Assembly (NCBI GenBank): GCA_963776055.1
Contig: CAVZLD010000016.1
Location: forward strand, 248,001-312,000
Direction: 5' to 3'
From: CAVZLD01 sp963776055
Lineage (GTDB): Bacteria > Planctomycetota > Planctomycetia > Pirellulales > Pirellulaceae
Length of the DNA stretch: 64,000 nucleotides
Shown: positions 20,535 through 31,027 of the stretch, piece after piece
Layout of the letters: every line of letters starts with the position of its first letter
Numbering within the stretch: position 1 is the stretch's first letter
The notes under the pieces: model-generated
Databases searched by the model: none
The model's input: only the letters and a program-made list of their open reading frames with translations
What the model was told of the DNA's origin: nothing
Made by a program: the position numbers and the translations under genes

Positions 20535-21057
20535 TCCCGTGGAGCTTCCACGCGCTGCAGGCGATGACTCCACTCCAAGTTCTGGAGGAGAGTGATTCTG
20601 TGGGTCTGTCGAGCCGCCAGCGCCGTCCGTTTGGCCTGCCTTTGCATCCTCGTCCAACGGTTCTTGCAGCCACGTCCTGGCCCTTCGGCATCTGCGGGGC
20701 AGGTGACGGTTTTCATCGCCGGTCGCTGACAGGGTGTTCAACCTGGCGTGACCGACTATAATCTCGCCGTGATCTGCCCCGCATTTCCCAGTTAGGGCGG
20801 CCGCGACCATCGAATCTGGTTCGGACGAAACCGGAAAAACCTTGCGTAGATGGGCCAACGGGTGTTTTCGCTCTCCATGACGGAATGCAATTCGGGAGCG
20901 CCCTCTGTGCGAGGTCTCTGACCGCGTGCTCGTCGGGATTGGAGGTCCGGTGGAAACGGGAAGACCGTCGGTCGGCGGTTGCGGTGACGTTGGAGAACTG
21001 CGCCGTGCGTTTCAAAATCGCCGCATGATTCATACTTACACTCAGAAAGGTAGTGCC
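20535..21057. other. Intergenic region, no feature seen
   Basis: 523 bases between the GH97 stop and the DUF937 start. I find no coherent coding frame, tRNA-like fold or repeat here. The promoter of the DUF937 gene presumably lies in its last part. Confidence 0.4.
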
Positions 21058-21652
21058 ATGTCCTCTCTGCTACAGTCCGTTTTGGAAAACCTGCGTGAAG
21101 ACCAAGTGTCGACGATGAGCAGCCAGCTGAATGCCGACAAAGACTCGACCAAGAAGGCCATCGCGACGGCACTGCCGGCGCTCATCGGCGCGCTGAGCCG
21201 ACACGGATCCGACCAAGACGGCGCTGCTTCGCTGCTGAGCATCCTGGATCGTAATGCTGACGGCAGCGTGCTGGACGATCTTTCGGGTTTTCTCGGGGGC
21301 AAACAGTACCAAGAACCAAAGCACAGCGAAGAGATTTTGAGAGAGGTTCTGGGTGACAAGCAGACTCGTGTCCAGCGAAACGTCGGCAAATCGTCAGGGC
21401 TCAATCCAGACGCGGTTTCGCAGCTACTGAAGATGTTGGCGCCGATCGTGATGGCGTCGCTGTTGCGACACAAAGAGAGTGGAAACCTCGATAAGGAATC
21501 GACTGCCAGAAGTGATGCGGCACGAAAGAGGCCAATTAGAGAAGCAGCACGGCGGATTGCTGGGCAAGATCTTGGATCAAGATGCCGACGGCGACTTTGA
21601 CCTTTCGGATTTGGCGAAAGTTGCGATGACCAACTTCTTCGGCAAAGGATGA
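21058..21652 (+). CDS. DUF937 (YidB-like) protein, one frameshift
   Basis: ATG at 21058 has AGAAAGG upstream. The sequence shows the DUF937 pattern: N-terminal MSSLLQSVLENLREDQVSTM, AIATALPALIGALSRHG, LLSILDRNADGSVLDDLSGF, and the middle NPDAVSQLLKMLAPIVMASL. The frame shifts near 21503; the continuation HGGLLGKILDQDADGDFDLS ends FFGKG at 21652. Two Asp-rich loops (DRNADGS, DQDADGD) resemble calcium loops typical of this family's tail. Function is unknown; ~197 residues in total, normal for the family. No partner gene is adjacent in a way that suggests an operon. Confidence 0.82.
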
Positions 21653-21768
21653 ACATCCGAGGCGTTGAACAGCACGCCGTTCCTTGCCCCGGCCGGTCAT
21701 CGGATGGGTCTTGCGTGCGCGTGAATTGCTTGTTCACGGCACATCAATGATCCATGGGAGAGTCGCGA

Positions 21769-23564
21769 ATGACCGCCACAGCAGATCCGGCCGAGCGACG
21801 CGTCGGCATGGGGGCTATCGTTCACAGTCAGGGAGTCGCGTTCCGGGTTTGGGCGCCCAATGCATTCGGGGTCTCGGTCATCGGCGACTTCAATGATTGG
21901 TCGCAGGATGCGAATCCGATGGAATGCGAAGGCAATGGATACTGGTACGCCGACGTACCCGGAGCGCAAGTGGGGCAGGGGTACCGCTATTTGATCCGGA
22001 ATGGTGATCAGAGGTTGTCTCGCGTTGACCCGTACGTGCGCGAAGTCACCAACTCGATAGGGAACGGCATCATCCACGATGCCGAATTCGACTGGGAAGG
22101 TGACGAATTTGCGCTTCCGCCGTGGAACGAACTTGTCATTTACGAATTGCATATCGGTACATTCAATGACAAGTCGGACGACAAGCCGGGCACGTTTCAG
22201 GATGCGATCGAACGCCTGCCGCACCTCAAGCGATTGGGAGTCAACGTGGTGCAGGTCATGCCGATCGCTGAGTTCGCCGGCGATTACTCATGGGGTTACA
22301 ATCCTGCCCATATCTTTGCGGTCGAAAGCATCTATGGAGGTCCGCGGGGCTTCCAGGCGTTCGTCAAGGCTGCCCATCAGTTAGGAATCGGCGTTGTCCT
22401 GGACGTCGTTTACAACCACCTGGGACCAAGCGACCTGAATCTGTGGCAGTTCGACGGGTGGAGTGAGAACGGACTCGGCGGAATCTATTTCTATAACGAC
22501 TGGAGATGCGAGACCCCGTGGGGCAAGACACGCCCCGACTATGGGCGTGGCGAAGTGCGGCAGTACCTCCGCGATAATGCTCTGATGTGGCTGGAAGACT
22601 ATCACGTCGATGGATTGCGGATGGATATGACGCTTTACATTCGTACGGTGCATCCCGGAGCTGACCTGCCGGACGGTTGGAGCCTGGCGCAGTGGATCAA
22701 TCGCGAGATCAGCTGTCGCTATCCTGGCAAGATTACGATTGCGGAGGACTTGCAGCACGACGAATGGCTCACCAAGGCGGTCGAGTGGGGAGTGCCGGCT
22801 TTGGCGCGCAATGGGACTCGAACTTCGTCCACCCTATCCGCGCCGCCGTCATCGCGGCTGACGATCGTTCTCGCTCCGCATTCGCGGTCCGCGATGCGCT
22901 CTGTTACTCCTATAATGGAGATCCTTTTCAGCGCGTTGTCTACAGCGAATCTCACGACGAGGTCGCCAATGGTAAAGCCCGCGTGCCATCGGAAATTGAC
23001 CCGGCGGACCCGGACAACTATTACGCGCAGAAGCGATCGACGCTTGCCGCAGGCTTAGTCTGTACGGCACCCGGCATTCCCATGCTGTTTGAAGGCCAGG
23101 AATTCCTACAGGGAGGGTGGTTTCAGGACACGGTGCCCGTCGACTGGCACCAGAACGATGAGTTTCAGGGGATCGTCCGTCTGTATCGTGATCTGATCGC
23201 ACTGCGGCGAAATCTGCACGGCTCACAGTCAGAGGGCTTTGCGGTCGCGGCATCAATGTCTATCACATCAACGACGATCAGGACCTGCTCGCTTTTCATC
23301 GATGGGATCGAAGTGGGCCAGGCGATGACGTGGTTGTCGTGGTCAATCTTTCAGCACAAGCCACGGGAAGGCTACACGATCGGACTTCCGAGTGGCGGTT
23401 TATGGCGGCTGCGACTCAACAGTGCCTGGCGCGGATACAGCTCCGCCTTTAGCAATCATCCGAGTCACGACTTAGAGGCCGTGCCAGGCGCCTACGATGG
23501 ATTGTCCCATCACGCCGCGGTGAGCATTGCTCCCTACACAATGCTGATCTACTCCCAGGAGTGA
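21769..23564 (+). CDS. GH13 alpha-amylase-family enzyme, glycogen-branching type, three frameshifts
   Basis: ATG at 21769 is preceded at seven bases by GGGAGAG. An N-terminal CBM48-like domain (VAFRVWAPNAFGVSVIGDFN) is followed by the GH13 barrel with its conserved regions: DVVYNHLGP (region I), DGLRMDMTLYIR (II, nucleophile Asp), TIAEDL (III, acid/base Glu) and YSESHDEVANG (IV). The frame changes near 22795, 23240 and 23365; region IV and GIPMLFEGQEFLQGGWF follow the first break, and NVYHINDDQDLLAFHRW the second. About 598 residues, shorter than classical GlgB; the layout is also compatible with a trehalohydrolase-like enzyme. It likely acts on alpha-glucans in the cytoplasm, alongside GlgX at 50-52 kb. 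Confidence 0.82.
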
Positions 23565-23734
23565 ACCGGTAGACCTTTCTCTTGCCGTCTGAGAGTCCCA
23601 TCTCCAAGCCGATCCGCCGGAACCCGCGCCGCGTCGGATCGGTCTCATCAGACGGCCAGAATTGCTTCTGGTTGTCCGCATTCGGGCCTCTTCGATCGGC
23701 TCGCCGAAATCAACGCGGCAGATAACGCTTGGTT

Positions 23735-25094
23735 CTACGCGGCTTTCGCCGGCTGTGCATCGAAATCGACCGGCCCGGTGTGCAGCGCATGCTGTTCCGC
23801 GTCGTCCGAAAGTCGAGGGCTTTGGTCCCGATGCGTGCGACGCCGAAAGAACACGATGAGAAGCACCATGACAAGAGTACCGACAGCGGCACACAGTTGT
23901 GTGGCTCGCCAAAAGAAATGATCGACCACCTGATTGCCATGTTGTGCCAATTCCTCAACACGGCGTCTTGAGATGTCGTCGGACTGCTCGATGGCGTTCC
24001 CAACCTGAGTGTCCATTTGTCGGCTGATCGCCTCTCGCTCTTTGCGCACGGAATCGAGCACGATTTCTCGTTCGTCGCGGAGCGAATTGAGCACGAGAGT
24101 TCGTTCCTCCTCGAGTTGCTTCAGTGTTTCGTTTCGCATCCGTTCGACATCGTCGAGCGTGCCGATACGCTCTTTCCGCACGGCATCCTGCAGAGCGAGC
24201 CGTTGTTGCTCGATCAGTGCGGGCATCGTTTCGGCAGTGTACGCCACTTGCGTAATCGCCTGCGTAGCTGCGGCGAGATCCTGCAGCGGACGCTGAACGG
24301 TGGGAATCTGACCAGCATCCATCAACAGTAGCTCCGCCTCCCAACGCGCTTGCTTGGGTACATGAGCTGCATAGAGAATCGATAGTTTCTTCAGCTCATC
24401 CACGTTTTCATTCAGATTCGTGATTACGTGAAATGGCTCACGTCCCGGTTCTTGCACTTCTTCGATATACCGTGACGCAATCGGCTCACGATCGAAGTGC
24501 AGGCTGGTCAGGGGATAATCCGCGGCAAATCCTGCGACAAACTTCTCGCCGAGTTTCAGTTGCCCGCCAAGAGTCTGATGGATGTACTGCAATCGTTCTT
24601 CGAGGCCGCGGCACTCCTGCTTGGCAATCGCCTGCCAGGGTCCAAACAATTGATGACCGTGTTGTGAATTGAACAGACCGGTCATTTGCTGATTGAGAAT
24701 CCACACATCCAAGTAGCGCCGAGCGGATCGGGACGTGAAGCAGCTTGGAAGCAGGCCGAGATACCGTTGATCTTCCACAGCAGTGCGTTTCGGCGGATTG
24801 TGGGATCGGACGTACCTGCAAGAATCTCGTCGTGTGCAATTCTATTCGATCGGCGAAGTAGATCGTGTACTCATTCACCATCGTCCGTAATTGATGGGAG
24901 GAGAGCTTAAGATGGTTTGCCTCCTTTTCCAGCATGCTTTGTTGTTTGGACCCTCGCTGACAGCCAACTCCAAGAAGACCGAACAGGAGCAAGACGAGAA
25001 CGTGAAAGACCAACCACTTCACGAGTGCCGTTCGCTTGTCAGCGGATGCAACCTCGCCGCATGTTTCTCGGTGGAAGTGTCGGTGGTCGCCCAT
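23735..25094 (-). CDS. Coiled-coil membrane lipoprotein of unknown function, frameshifted
   Basis: ATG at 25094 has a strong GGGAGG seven bases upstream. An N-terminal hydrophobic segment ends in a lipobox-like LLGVGC. Then EANHLKLSSHQLRTMVNEYT and, after frame changes near 24840 and 24735, LDVWILNQQMTGLFNSQHG. Residues ~240-390 are a long charged coiled coil (RMRNETLKQLEEERTLVLNS, LRDEREIVLDSVRKEREAIS), followed by a second membrane helix (AAVGTLVMVLLIVFF) and a basic tail. The topology suggests a periplasm-spanning or cytoplasmic coiled coil held at both ends in the inner membrane. No family recognised and no operon partner. Confidence 0.7.
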
Positions 25095-25180
25095 TTTGCC
25101 GCCTCCCGGTATTCTGGGGGGAACTTCTACCGGATTCGCTGGCACGTGTAAACGCGGAATCACGCCGAATCGTGCCCTAT

Positions 25181-25250
25181 TTCACTGCGGCGTGGCCCTT
25201 GGTCCTCAGGCGGCAACGCGAAAACGGGCGATTACGCGTGTCAATGCAGC
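25181..25250 (+). repeat. Partial copy D of the hairpin repeat element
   Basis: TTCACTGCGGCGTGGCCCTT then GGTCCTCAGG matches the left half of copies A-C; similarity fades after GCGATTACGCG and the right arm is missing. It lies in the gap between the lipoprotein start and the PIN toxin. The rest of that gap shows nothing recognisable. Confidence 0.55.
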
Positions 25251-25376
25251 GAAAACCACCCACCAACGTATTGAATCAGTTCTGTCTTCTCGTGAATTCC
25301 TGCAGTTGCCGCGTCGCAGGAGAAATGCGAGGTTCCTCCGATGTGACCCTGGGCGTCTGCAAGTTTCGCAGCTCAC

Positions 25377-25844
25377 TCAAGGAGTGAGGCGAGCGAGAAG
25401 GTCCGTTGGGGTGAGGATCGAAATTCCGGGAAAGCGCTGCTGAAACCGTTTTCCGTCGGAGTGTGTCACATCTTGAAGTACCAGCAAGTCTTTGTCTCGG
25501 GTCACAATTAGCGAGGCATCGGCAGCAACGGCGAGATCAATGTAGTGCTCGTCATCCGGGTCACGTGGATAGTCGAATACATGGGGCACATTGTCCAGGA
25601 CAACGGCAAGTGACTGGATATGCTCGACGAAAGATTCAATCTGCTCCGTCGATAGCTTGAATCGCGAGGCCAATTTTGGTTGCGCGCACACGTTCTGGAA
25701 TTCGTCCAGAACAACGTGCGATGCGTACAGGGTAAACCGACGCATTTCTGCAGCCCGAAGTGCCTGCCCCGCAGGTCCGTCGGGTGCGATGAGTGCCTGG
25801 AAGTAGACGTTACAGTCGAAGACTGCTCGCTCCAAACCACTCAT
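25377..25844 (-). CDS. PIN-domain toxin of a type II toxin-antitoxin pair
   Basis: 155 residues with the PIN nuclease acidic residues in order: first Asp in AVFDCNVYFQALI, Glu in VVLDEFQNVC, and the C-terminal DPDDEHYIDLAVAADAS followed by LIVTRDKDLL. This arrangement matches the COG1569 'PIN family putative toxin' group. PIN toxins cleave RNA with Mg2+ or Mn2+ and are held inactive by the cognate antitoxin. Its ATG overlaps the antitoxin stop by four bases (ATGA), the usual antitoxin-first order, and the pair is probably repressed by the antitoxin. Confidence 0.9.
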   Translation of the reverse strand: MSGLERAVFDCNVYFQALIAPDGPAGQALRAAEMRRFTLYASHVVLDEFQNVCAQPKLASRFKLSTEQIESFVEHIQSLAVVLDNVPHVFDYPRDPDDEHYIDLAVAADASLIVTRDKDLLVLQDVTHSDGKRFQQRFPGISILTPTDLLARLTP

Positions 25845-26093
25845 GATGCGTTGGACTTTCGCTCCTGACGCATCAGGTGCTTCTCTGCCTCAAACAACTC
25901 GACTGCTTCGTCTTCCGTCATTCCAGAGGCTCGAAAGGCCTCACGAGTGGGACGCAGCAACTCCTCCAGACGCTGGTCAGACAGAAAGAGTCCGCCTAAT
26001 GGCGAGAACCGCCAGATCGGCGGGGTCACTCCCACTGGCGGCAGCTTTCTTCTGAAGTTCCTGAGCAAGGTCATCCGGAATGTGTACGTCCAT
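25841..26093 (-). CDS. Ribbon-helix-helix-type antitoxin, one frameshift
   Basis: ATG at 26093 gives MDVHIPDDLAQELQKKAAAS, an N-terminal strand and helices typical of RHH DNA-binding antitoxins. The frame then changes near 25985 (beside CTCTTTCTG) and continues LSDQRLEELLRPTREAFRAS and MTEDEAVELFEAEKHLMRQE to 25841, the toxin-binding part. About 84 residues, a usual length. If the frameshift is real, the pair has lost its antitoxin, which would be expected to be lethal unless the toxin is inactive; this makes a sequencing indel the likelier reading. Confidence 0.75.
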
Positions 26094-26293
26094 CGCGATT
26101 CTCCTGCTTCCAAGTCTATGCCAAGCCACGCTCGAAATCCATGAGAAGGGCGATTGAGAAGGCTGGGTGTCGGTGTACCGTTGGTATTCCGCCGCGAGAC
26201 TCTCTGGCTGACTGCGCCGACTGAGCGGGTTGAGGGTTAAATTCGGGCAAGGGGGGAGGAACTGCCGGCACAAGCAGGATCCCTCAACAGTCG

Positions 26294-26389
26294 TCACAAG
26301 CGACGCGACGCACGGCGGCACGCCAACCAGATCGGCAATCCCATCGCCCACAGCAGCCAGCCTCCCGGTTCGAATAGTGCACGTTTCTC
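26294..26389 (-). pseudogene. Possible degenerate PEP-CTERM remnant
   Basis: The last ~31 codons of a minus-strand frame read ALFEPGGWLLWAMGLP then IWLACRRASRRL and stop, which has the shape of a PEP-CTERM anchor (FEP for PEP, tryptophan-rich helix, arginine-rich end). No dockerin-like loops or start remain upstream, where the opposite strand carries an integrase fragment. Confidence 0.35.
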
Positions 26390-26470
26390 AGCCTGCAGTC
26401 GCGGGGGCTTGGTTGGAGTCATCTCGCCAGCCAAGCCAGAAGACAGGCATGGAATCACCACGAGAGGTCG

Positions 26471-26737
26471 TTGTGGAGTGAATTCCACCGAATTCAGCGT
26501 CAAGCTGGCATCTATCTGACGTGCCACGAGGATCATGAGCACACCGCCGCGTGTCATCTCTACAGCTTTCATGACCTCCGGCGAGCCTTCGCCACGGCAA
26601 ATGCTGAGACCCTTACTGCCGACGCCCTCCAAGCACTGATGCGACACAAGAGCTACCAGACAACGCAGCGGTACATCAGCATGGGCAGCGAGCTAAGTCG
26701 AGCTGTCCGTAAAGCTCAAAGTCCCACCTGGTCTTAA
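26471..26737 (+). pseudogene. C-terminal fragment of a tyrosine recombinase/integrase
   Basis: The frame carries the second half of a tyrosine recombinase: FHRIQRQAGIYLTC, then HxxR box FHDLRRAFATANAE, ALQALMRHKSYQTTQRYISM with the final His and the nucleophile Tyr. The N-terminal arm- and core-binding domains and the first catalytic arginine are missing, with no room for them before 26471 in a coherent frame. It points towards the tRNA gene 130 bases away. A relic of an integrated element, not functional as it stands. Confidence 0.75.
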
Positions 26738-26865
26738 GAGGCACGGCGAGCCAACCAGTATCGGGATCGCCCCCGCGCACCACGTCCTTTCCCCGCCGCA
26801 ACTCCGCGCGAGGGGGGCGTGAAGTGTTCTTGGAGTGTTGACGAATCAAATTGACGTAAGTCCAA

Positions 26866-26938
<73 letters not shown>

Positions 26939-26946
26939 AAAGTCTT

Positions 26947-27252
26947 TTATTGTAATGGTTTGCGGCGATTCTTGCGGCCTTCTTTTTGGGGCAAAGTTGC
27001 CATTGGGTTGCCAAACAGGGCGTCCATCTTCGCGGCAATGCGCCGTTCCATGCCCTCCATTAGGTGTGCGTACACGTCCTGCGTTGTCTTGACGCTGGCG
27101 TGGCCGAGTCGCTGCGATATCACTTTGATGCTCTCCTTGGACCTCAACAGTAGCGACGCATGGCTGTGACGGCAAGCGTGGAGCGTGACATCGGGCAGAC
27201 CTGGCTTCTTCAGCATCGGCCTCCAGTGGCGGCGATGCGGACGATGTTTCGC
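26947..27252 (-). pseudogene. Second integrase C-terminal fragment, abutting the tRNA
   Basis: From a stop at about 27255 the minus frame reads HRRHWRPMLKKPGLPDVT, then HACRHSHASLLLRSKES (HxxR box), VISQRLGHASVKTTQDVYAH (His and nucleophile Tyr), ending with a basic tail 9 bases from the tRNA 5' end. It is from a different integrase subfamily than the fragment at 26471. The N-terminal two-thirds is absent, so this is also a relic. Confidence 0.78.
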
Positions 27253-27404
27253 CTACCCTTTCTACACGGCCCGAGAGATGTCTGAAATGGCGAGCTGGCT
27301 CGACGTTCTCGAGCTTGCGTGGTCTTGGGGTAGTCTCGGTCGCCGTTTCTTCAGAAGGCGACAAGTCGCAAGCTAGGGGGCCGACGCTTCCGTGCGAGTT
27401 GCTT

Positions 27405-27965
27405 TCAACTCAAGTATCTGCGACGCATCATCGTCAGACCCAAGAGACCTAGTGCTAACAGAGCCAGCGAGGAAGGTTCGGGAATCCAATACAGACAGGG
27501 AGCGCCGCCATAGGCATTCAGGTCACCTCTCGGTAGCATCGTCCCCGAAATCAATAGGTCCTCCCAAACCTGCTGGATGCTCAGCCCGGGCGGCAAAATC
27601 GGCCCAAGGGCGTACTCCTCGAGCTTGCCAACGCCAGCCGTGTCGAGAAAGAACATCCTCGAGCCGTCGGCTGCGCAGACGTTCGGCCACTGAACGCAGT
27701 CAAAGGCTGCGTTGTCAGGCAGGAACATGTTGCTCTTCGATACCAGGTTCAGGCTGGATATCAAACCTTCGCCATCGGGCGCGTTGTTGTTTGCATTGAC
27801 GGTCACCATACCGTCAGACGGGGGAGTAGGTAACGGTGACGTGCGTCGGATTGCTCCGGTCCGGCGCTGGTATAGCGGCACATCGGCGGCAAAGAGATTC
27901 GGTGCCAAGGACGGCACAAGACACAAGGCCGCGATTGTCACAGATGTTACACGAGTGATGCTCAT
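27405..27965 (-). CDS. Small exported PEP-CTERM protein of unknown function
   Basis: From ATG 27965 the protein is 186 residues: signal peptide (MSITRVTSVTIAALCLVPSL, cleavage near FAAD), a middle of ~130 residues without recognisable domain, and a textbook PEP-CTERM anchor, IPEPSSLALLALGLLGLTMM followed by RRR. Exosortase would cut at the PEP motif and leave the protein at the outer surface. Three cysteines lie in the mature part. It is intact, unlike most neighbours. Function unknown. Confidence 0.85.
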   Translation of the reverse strand: MSITRVTSVTIAALCLVPSLAPNLFAADVPLYQRRTGAIRRTSPLPTPPSDGMVTVNANNNAPDGEGLISSLNLVSKSNMFLPDNAAFDCVQWPNVCAADGSRMFFLDTAGVGKLEEYALGPILPPGLSIQQVWEDLLISGTMLPRGDLNAYGGAPCLYWIPEPSSLALLALGLLGLTMMRRRYLS

Positions 27966-28142
27966 CGTGTGTTCCTTCAACAGCGCAGTAGAACGGTGCG
28001 TCGGCGCATAAGAAAACGCCATTGTCATCCAGGTGTCACGACTCTTGATTGGCCGCTCACACTCTGAATGATAATGGCGTTTTCATTGGCTGCCCCTCAT
28101 TCCTGTGAGGCCCATTATTGTGGAGTCGCTTGGGGCGGAATG

Positions 28143-30385
28143 TCAAGTAGAAACACGGCAACGGCAGACGGAACAAAGAACGCCAAGAATCAGCAGCAAC
28201 GCGGCGCTTGGCTCTGGCACGGCGGCAATATCGGTTCGTCGTCCCTGTTCGTAGCCGCCGTCTTCAAAGGCGATAACAAAGTCGGCGGTGTCGAACACTC
28301 CGTCGCCGTTCCAGTCGCCTTCGGACCAGCCGGCATATTCGCTTTGTCTCGTACTTGCCAATACTCGAATACTTGCTCAAAGTCGCTGCGGTGAACTCGC
28401 CGTCCAGGTTGGCGTCGCCGTACCAAGTGTGTGCGAGGTCCTTGACCCAGATGCGATGGTCTTCGAGGTCGACGTTCGCTCACCGTTCAGGTCGAACATT
28501 GTGTCTGCCCAGTAGCCGTTTGAATCCACGTAGCCGAGGTAGATCCTTTCGGTCAAAACATCGATGTCGCCAACATCCAAGACTTCATCCATGTCAAAGT
28601 CACCGACGGGAGTCTCCACAAGATGAGACCCTCCGCGACGGGGTCGAAGTCCGCAGGGAACACGGTCCACTGGTTGTAGATGGCGGAATTCCAGTGTGCG
28701 TCTTGTGGATTGCCCCCGGTTACATTGGCACCATCAGGTTGGCACCAGCTAGAGTCGTATACAAAGATGGCACAAGCCACGAGTCGCAATTGAGCGAAAC
28801 GTCTCGAGGTCCGTCCGCTTTAAGGTCGCATTTTGCATCGACGAGCAGCTCAGGCTCGCCGATGTCAAATCCGCTTCCGTGAAGTCAGCTCCCTCCAGAA
28901 TGCTGTATGCGGAATGCGAACAGACAAAACCACCCACCCATGCTGGATCCCCGGTACAAGACCAGGCTCCGAAGGAGGCACCACTCGAATCAAGTTCGCT
29001 GAAATCCCAGCCTCTCAGATCGTGTCCGCTGAAATCTCCGAGCTTTAGATGCTGCAGGTTTCCCTCCTGATAGCTAGAGGTCGAATAGAGCTGTTCGGCG
29101 ATGAGCCCGGTGCCGGAGAAATCGGTGCCGACGATGACTGTCACTGGTACAGATTAGCATCGGTGAGTGTCGAGTAAGTTGTAGATTTGCGTCGGTGAGA
29201 TTCTGCTGCGAAAGGTCCCAGCCACTGAGGTTGTTCTCCGAAAGGTTGATGCCCCGCAAGTCCTGCGTCTGATAGCTGGCTGTGGATGCAAGTTGTGCCG
29301 CGGTGAAACCGTGTGACGTTGTCTCCTCAAAGCTGGCTCCGGTAACCACCGCATCCGTCAGATTAGCATCGGTAAATTTAACTTGCCGCCAGATCGGCAT
29401 CGGTGAAATCGTGCACCGGTCAGATTGGCATTTGCGAGTATCGAGTCCCGCAGATTAGCATCGGTGAGATTCTGCCCCGAAAGGTCCCAGCCACTGAGGT
29501 TGTTCCTCGAAAGGTCGATGCCCCCTAAGTCCTGCGTCTGATAGCTGGCCGTCGATGCAAGTTGTGCCGCGGTGAAACGTGATGACGTTGTCGCCTCAAA
29601 GCTGGATCCGGTAACCACCGCATTCGTCAGATTAGCATCGGTGAGTGCCGAGCGTTGCAGATTTGCATCGGTGAGATTCGCGCCCGTCAGATCGGCACCG
29701 GCGAGTAACGAGTTTCGTAGATTTGCATCGGTGAGATTCTGCTGCGAAAGGTCCCAGCCAGCTAAGATCGTTGTCCGAAAGGTTGATGTCCCGCAAGTCC
29801 TGCGTCTGATAGCTGGCCGTGGATGCAAGTTGTGCCGCGGTGAAACCGTGTGACGTTGTCTCCTCAAAGTCTGGCTCCGGTAACCACCGCATCCGTCAGA
29901 TTGGCACCGGTCAAACGGACTTCCCGAAAAGTTGCATTGGTGAGGTTTGCGCCGGTAAGATTCACTACCATATAGCGAGGCTCGAGATTAAAACGCTCAG
30001 TTGAAACGGGGTACTCATTGCGCAGCAGGAGGTACCCTCTGCTGCACCGAAGAAAACGCCATGGAGATTCGCCCCAGAGAAATCGGCGAAGTCCAGCAGG
30101 TTGCTCCAATTGATCAGTATCGCCCCATAAGTGGAGTGATTTCGCAATGAGATTCGAAACGGGCATTGGAGAGGTCCAGACCTGCAAAGTCGGCATAGCG
30201 CAGATTGCGGTCTTCTGTGTTCCAATCCCAAAGCCGAACCCCCGGCCCCGGCTCAATGTCCTCTGTGCCGGGAATTACCTCACCCGTTTGCCAGTTGTAG
30301 ATGTCAGCGCGGGCAGGGAAAAGCGTTCCAAGAAGCAGAACACCCAGGAAGAACACAACGCCACGAGAGATTGCGCCAGAGACAT
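28143..30385 (-). CDS. Pentapeptide-repeat PEP-CTERM surface protein, many frameshifts
   Basis: A strong AGGAGG six bases before ATG 30385 marks the start; one base shift later the signal peptide appears (GVVFFLGVLLLGTLFPARAD). The body is pentapeptide repeats of the A(D/N)LxX type, e.g. GANLTDANLQ, ADLTGANL, RYADFAGLDLSNARF, alternating with a block FTAAQLASTASYQTQDL then LSGWDLSQQNLTDANL. The end has dockerin-like loops (DFDMDEVLDVGDIDVL; EGDWNGDGVFDTADFVIAF; EDGGYEQG) and the anchor VPEPSAALLLILGVL. Pentapeptide repeats fold as a right-handed quadrilateral beta-helix. The module order runs through all three frames with roughly six breaks over 2.2 kb, so it is either decaying or badly sequenced. 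Confidence 0.85.
29275..29911. repeat. Three long internal direct repeats in the pentapeptide gene
   Basis: A ~97-base string beginning CTGGC(T/C)GT and containing GATGCAAGTTGTGCCGCGG and GGTAACCACCGCAT starts at about 29275, 29546 and 29813, a spacing of ~270 bases (90 codons). Copies are more than 90 percent alike by eye, and codon choice is shared, so they arose by recent duplication. A fourth, strongly diverged block lies near 29060-29170. Confidence 0.85.
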
Positions 30386-31027
30386 CGTAGGCCTCCTTTC
30401 GGCGAGCGACTCGTTGTGGGCTTACGCGCATTATCCCCCCTGGAAGAACGGGGACAAGTAGCCGCAAAACAGCCACCCGCGGACTGCATATTGCGAATGG
30501 GCCGAGTGATGATTCGAGCGATATGAACGCGGAAGACCATCCACCGGCACCTAAGCCTACGGCGTGCGAATGTGGGGATTCGTGATGGCGATTGTGCACC
30601 ACCCAAAAGCCGCTGACCCGAAAGCTCACCGGCCTGCCCTTCATATACTGCTAGGCATGCAATACCGGGTGCGGGTTGGTTGCCATTCGGTTGCCTGTTC
30701 GAGAGATTGCCAAGTAGTCGTATGTCAAGTTTCGCGGAAAACTAGGCGTCGTCCTCCGTGAAACGTGACCCGTCGTACTGACACTACGCTGATCCGCTCG
30801 CCGACTAGCGGTGGAATGACCTGGGTGCGATCCCACATATTTCTATGGCCGTGTGTCGCTTGCCACGGTTCCTACTGTTGGTAACTGCCGGTAGGAACTG
30901 GAACTCGTCCCCTGAGGCTAGGAAGAGCCGAGATGTGATGCGGTGAAAACACCAAAGTGGTAGGAATGACTGGTACCTCTTCCGCCGAATAAGGCACGCT
31001 TTCTGCATCATGCAGACGCGTCGCGGA
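30386..31027. other. Intergenic region, no feature seen
   Basis: 642 bases upstream of the pentapeptide gene. The first ~15 bases hold its ribosome binding site; the rest shows no coherent frame on either strand, no RNA gene and no repeat I can recognise. Confidence 0.4.

Noticed and set aside
25377..26093. Novel defence island around the PIN toxin
   Set aside because: It is a common two-gene toxin-antitoxin layout; neighbours are relic integrases and a tRNA, with no other defence genes.
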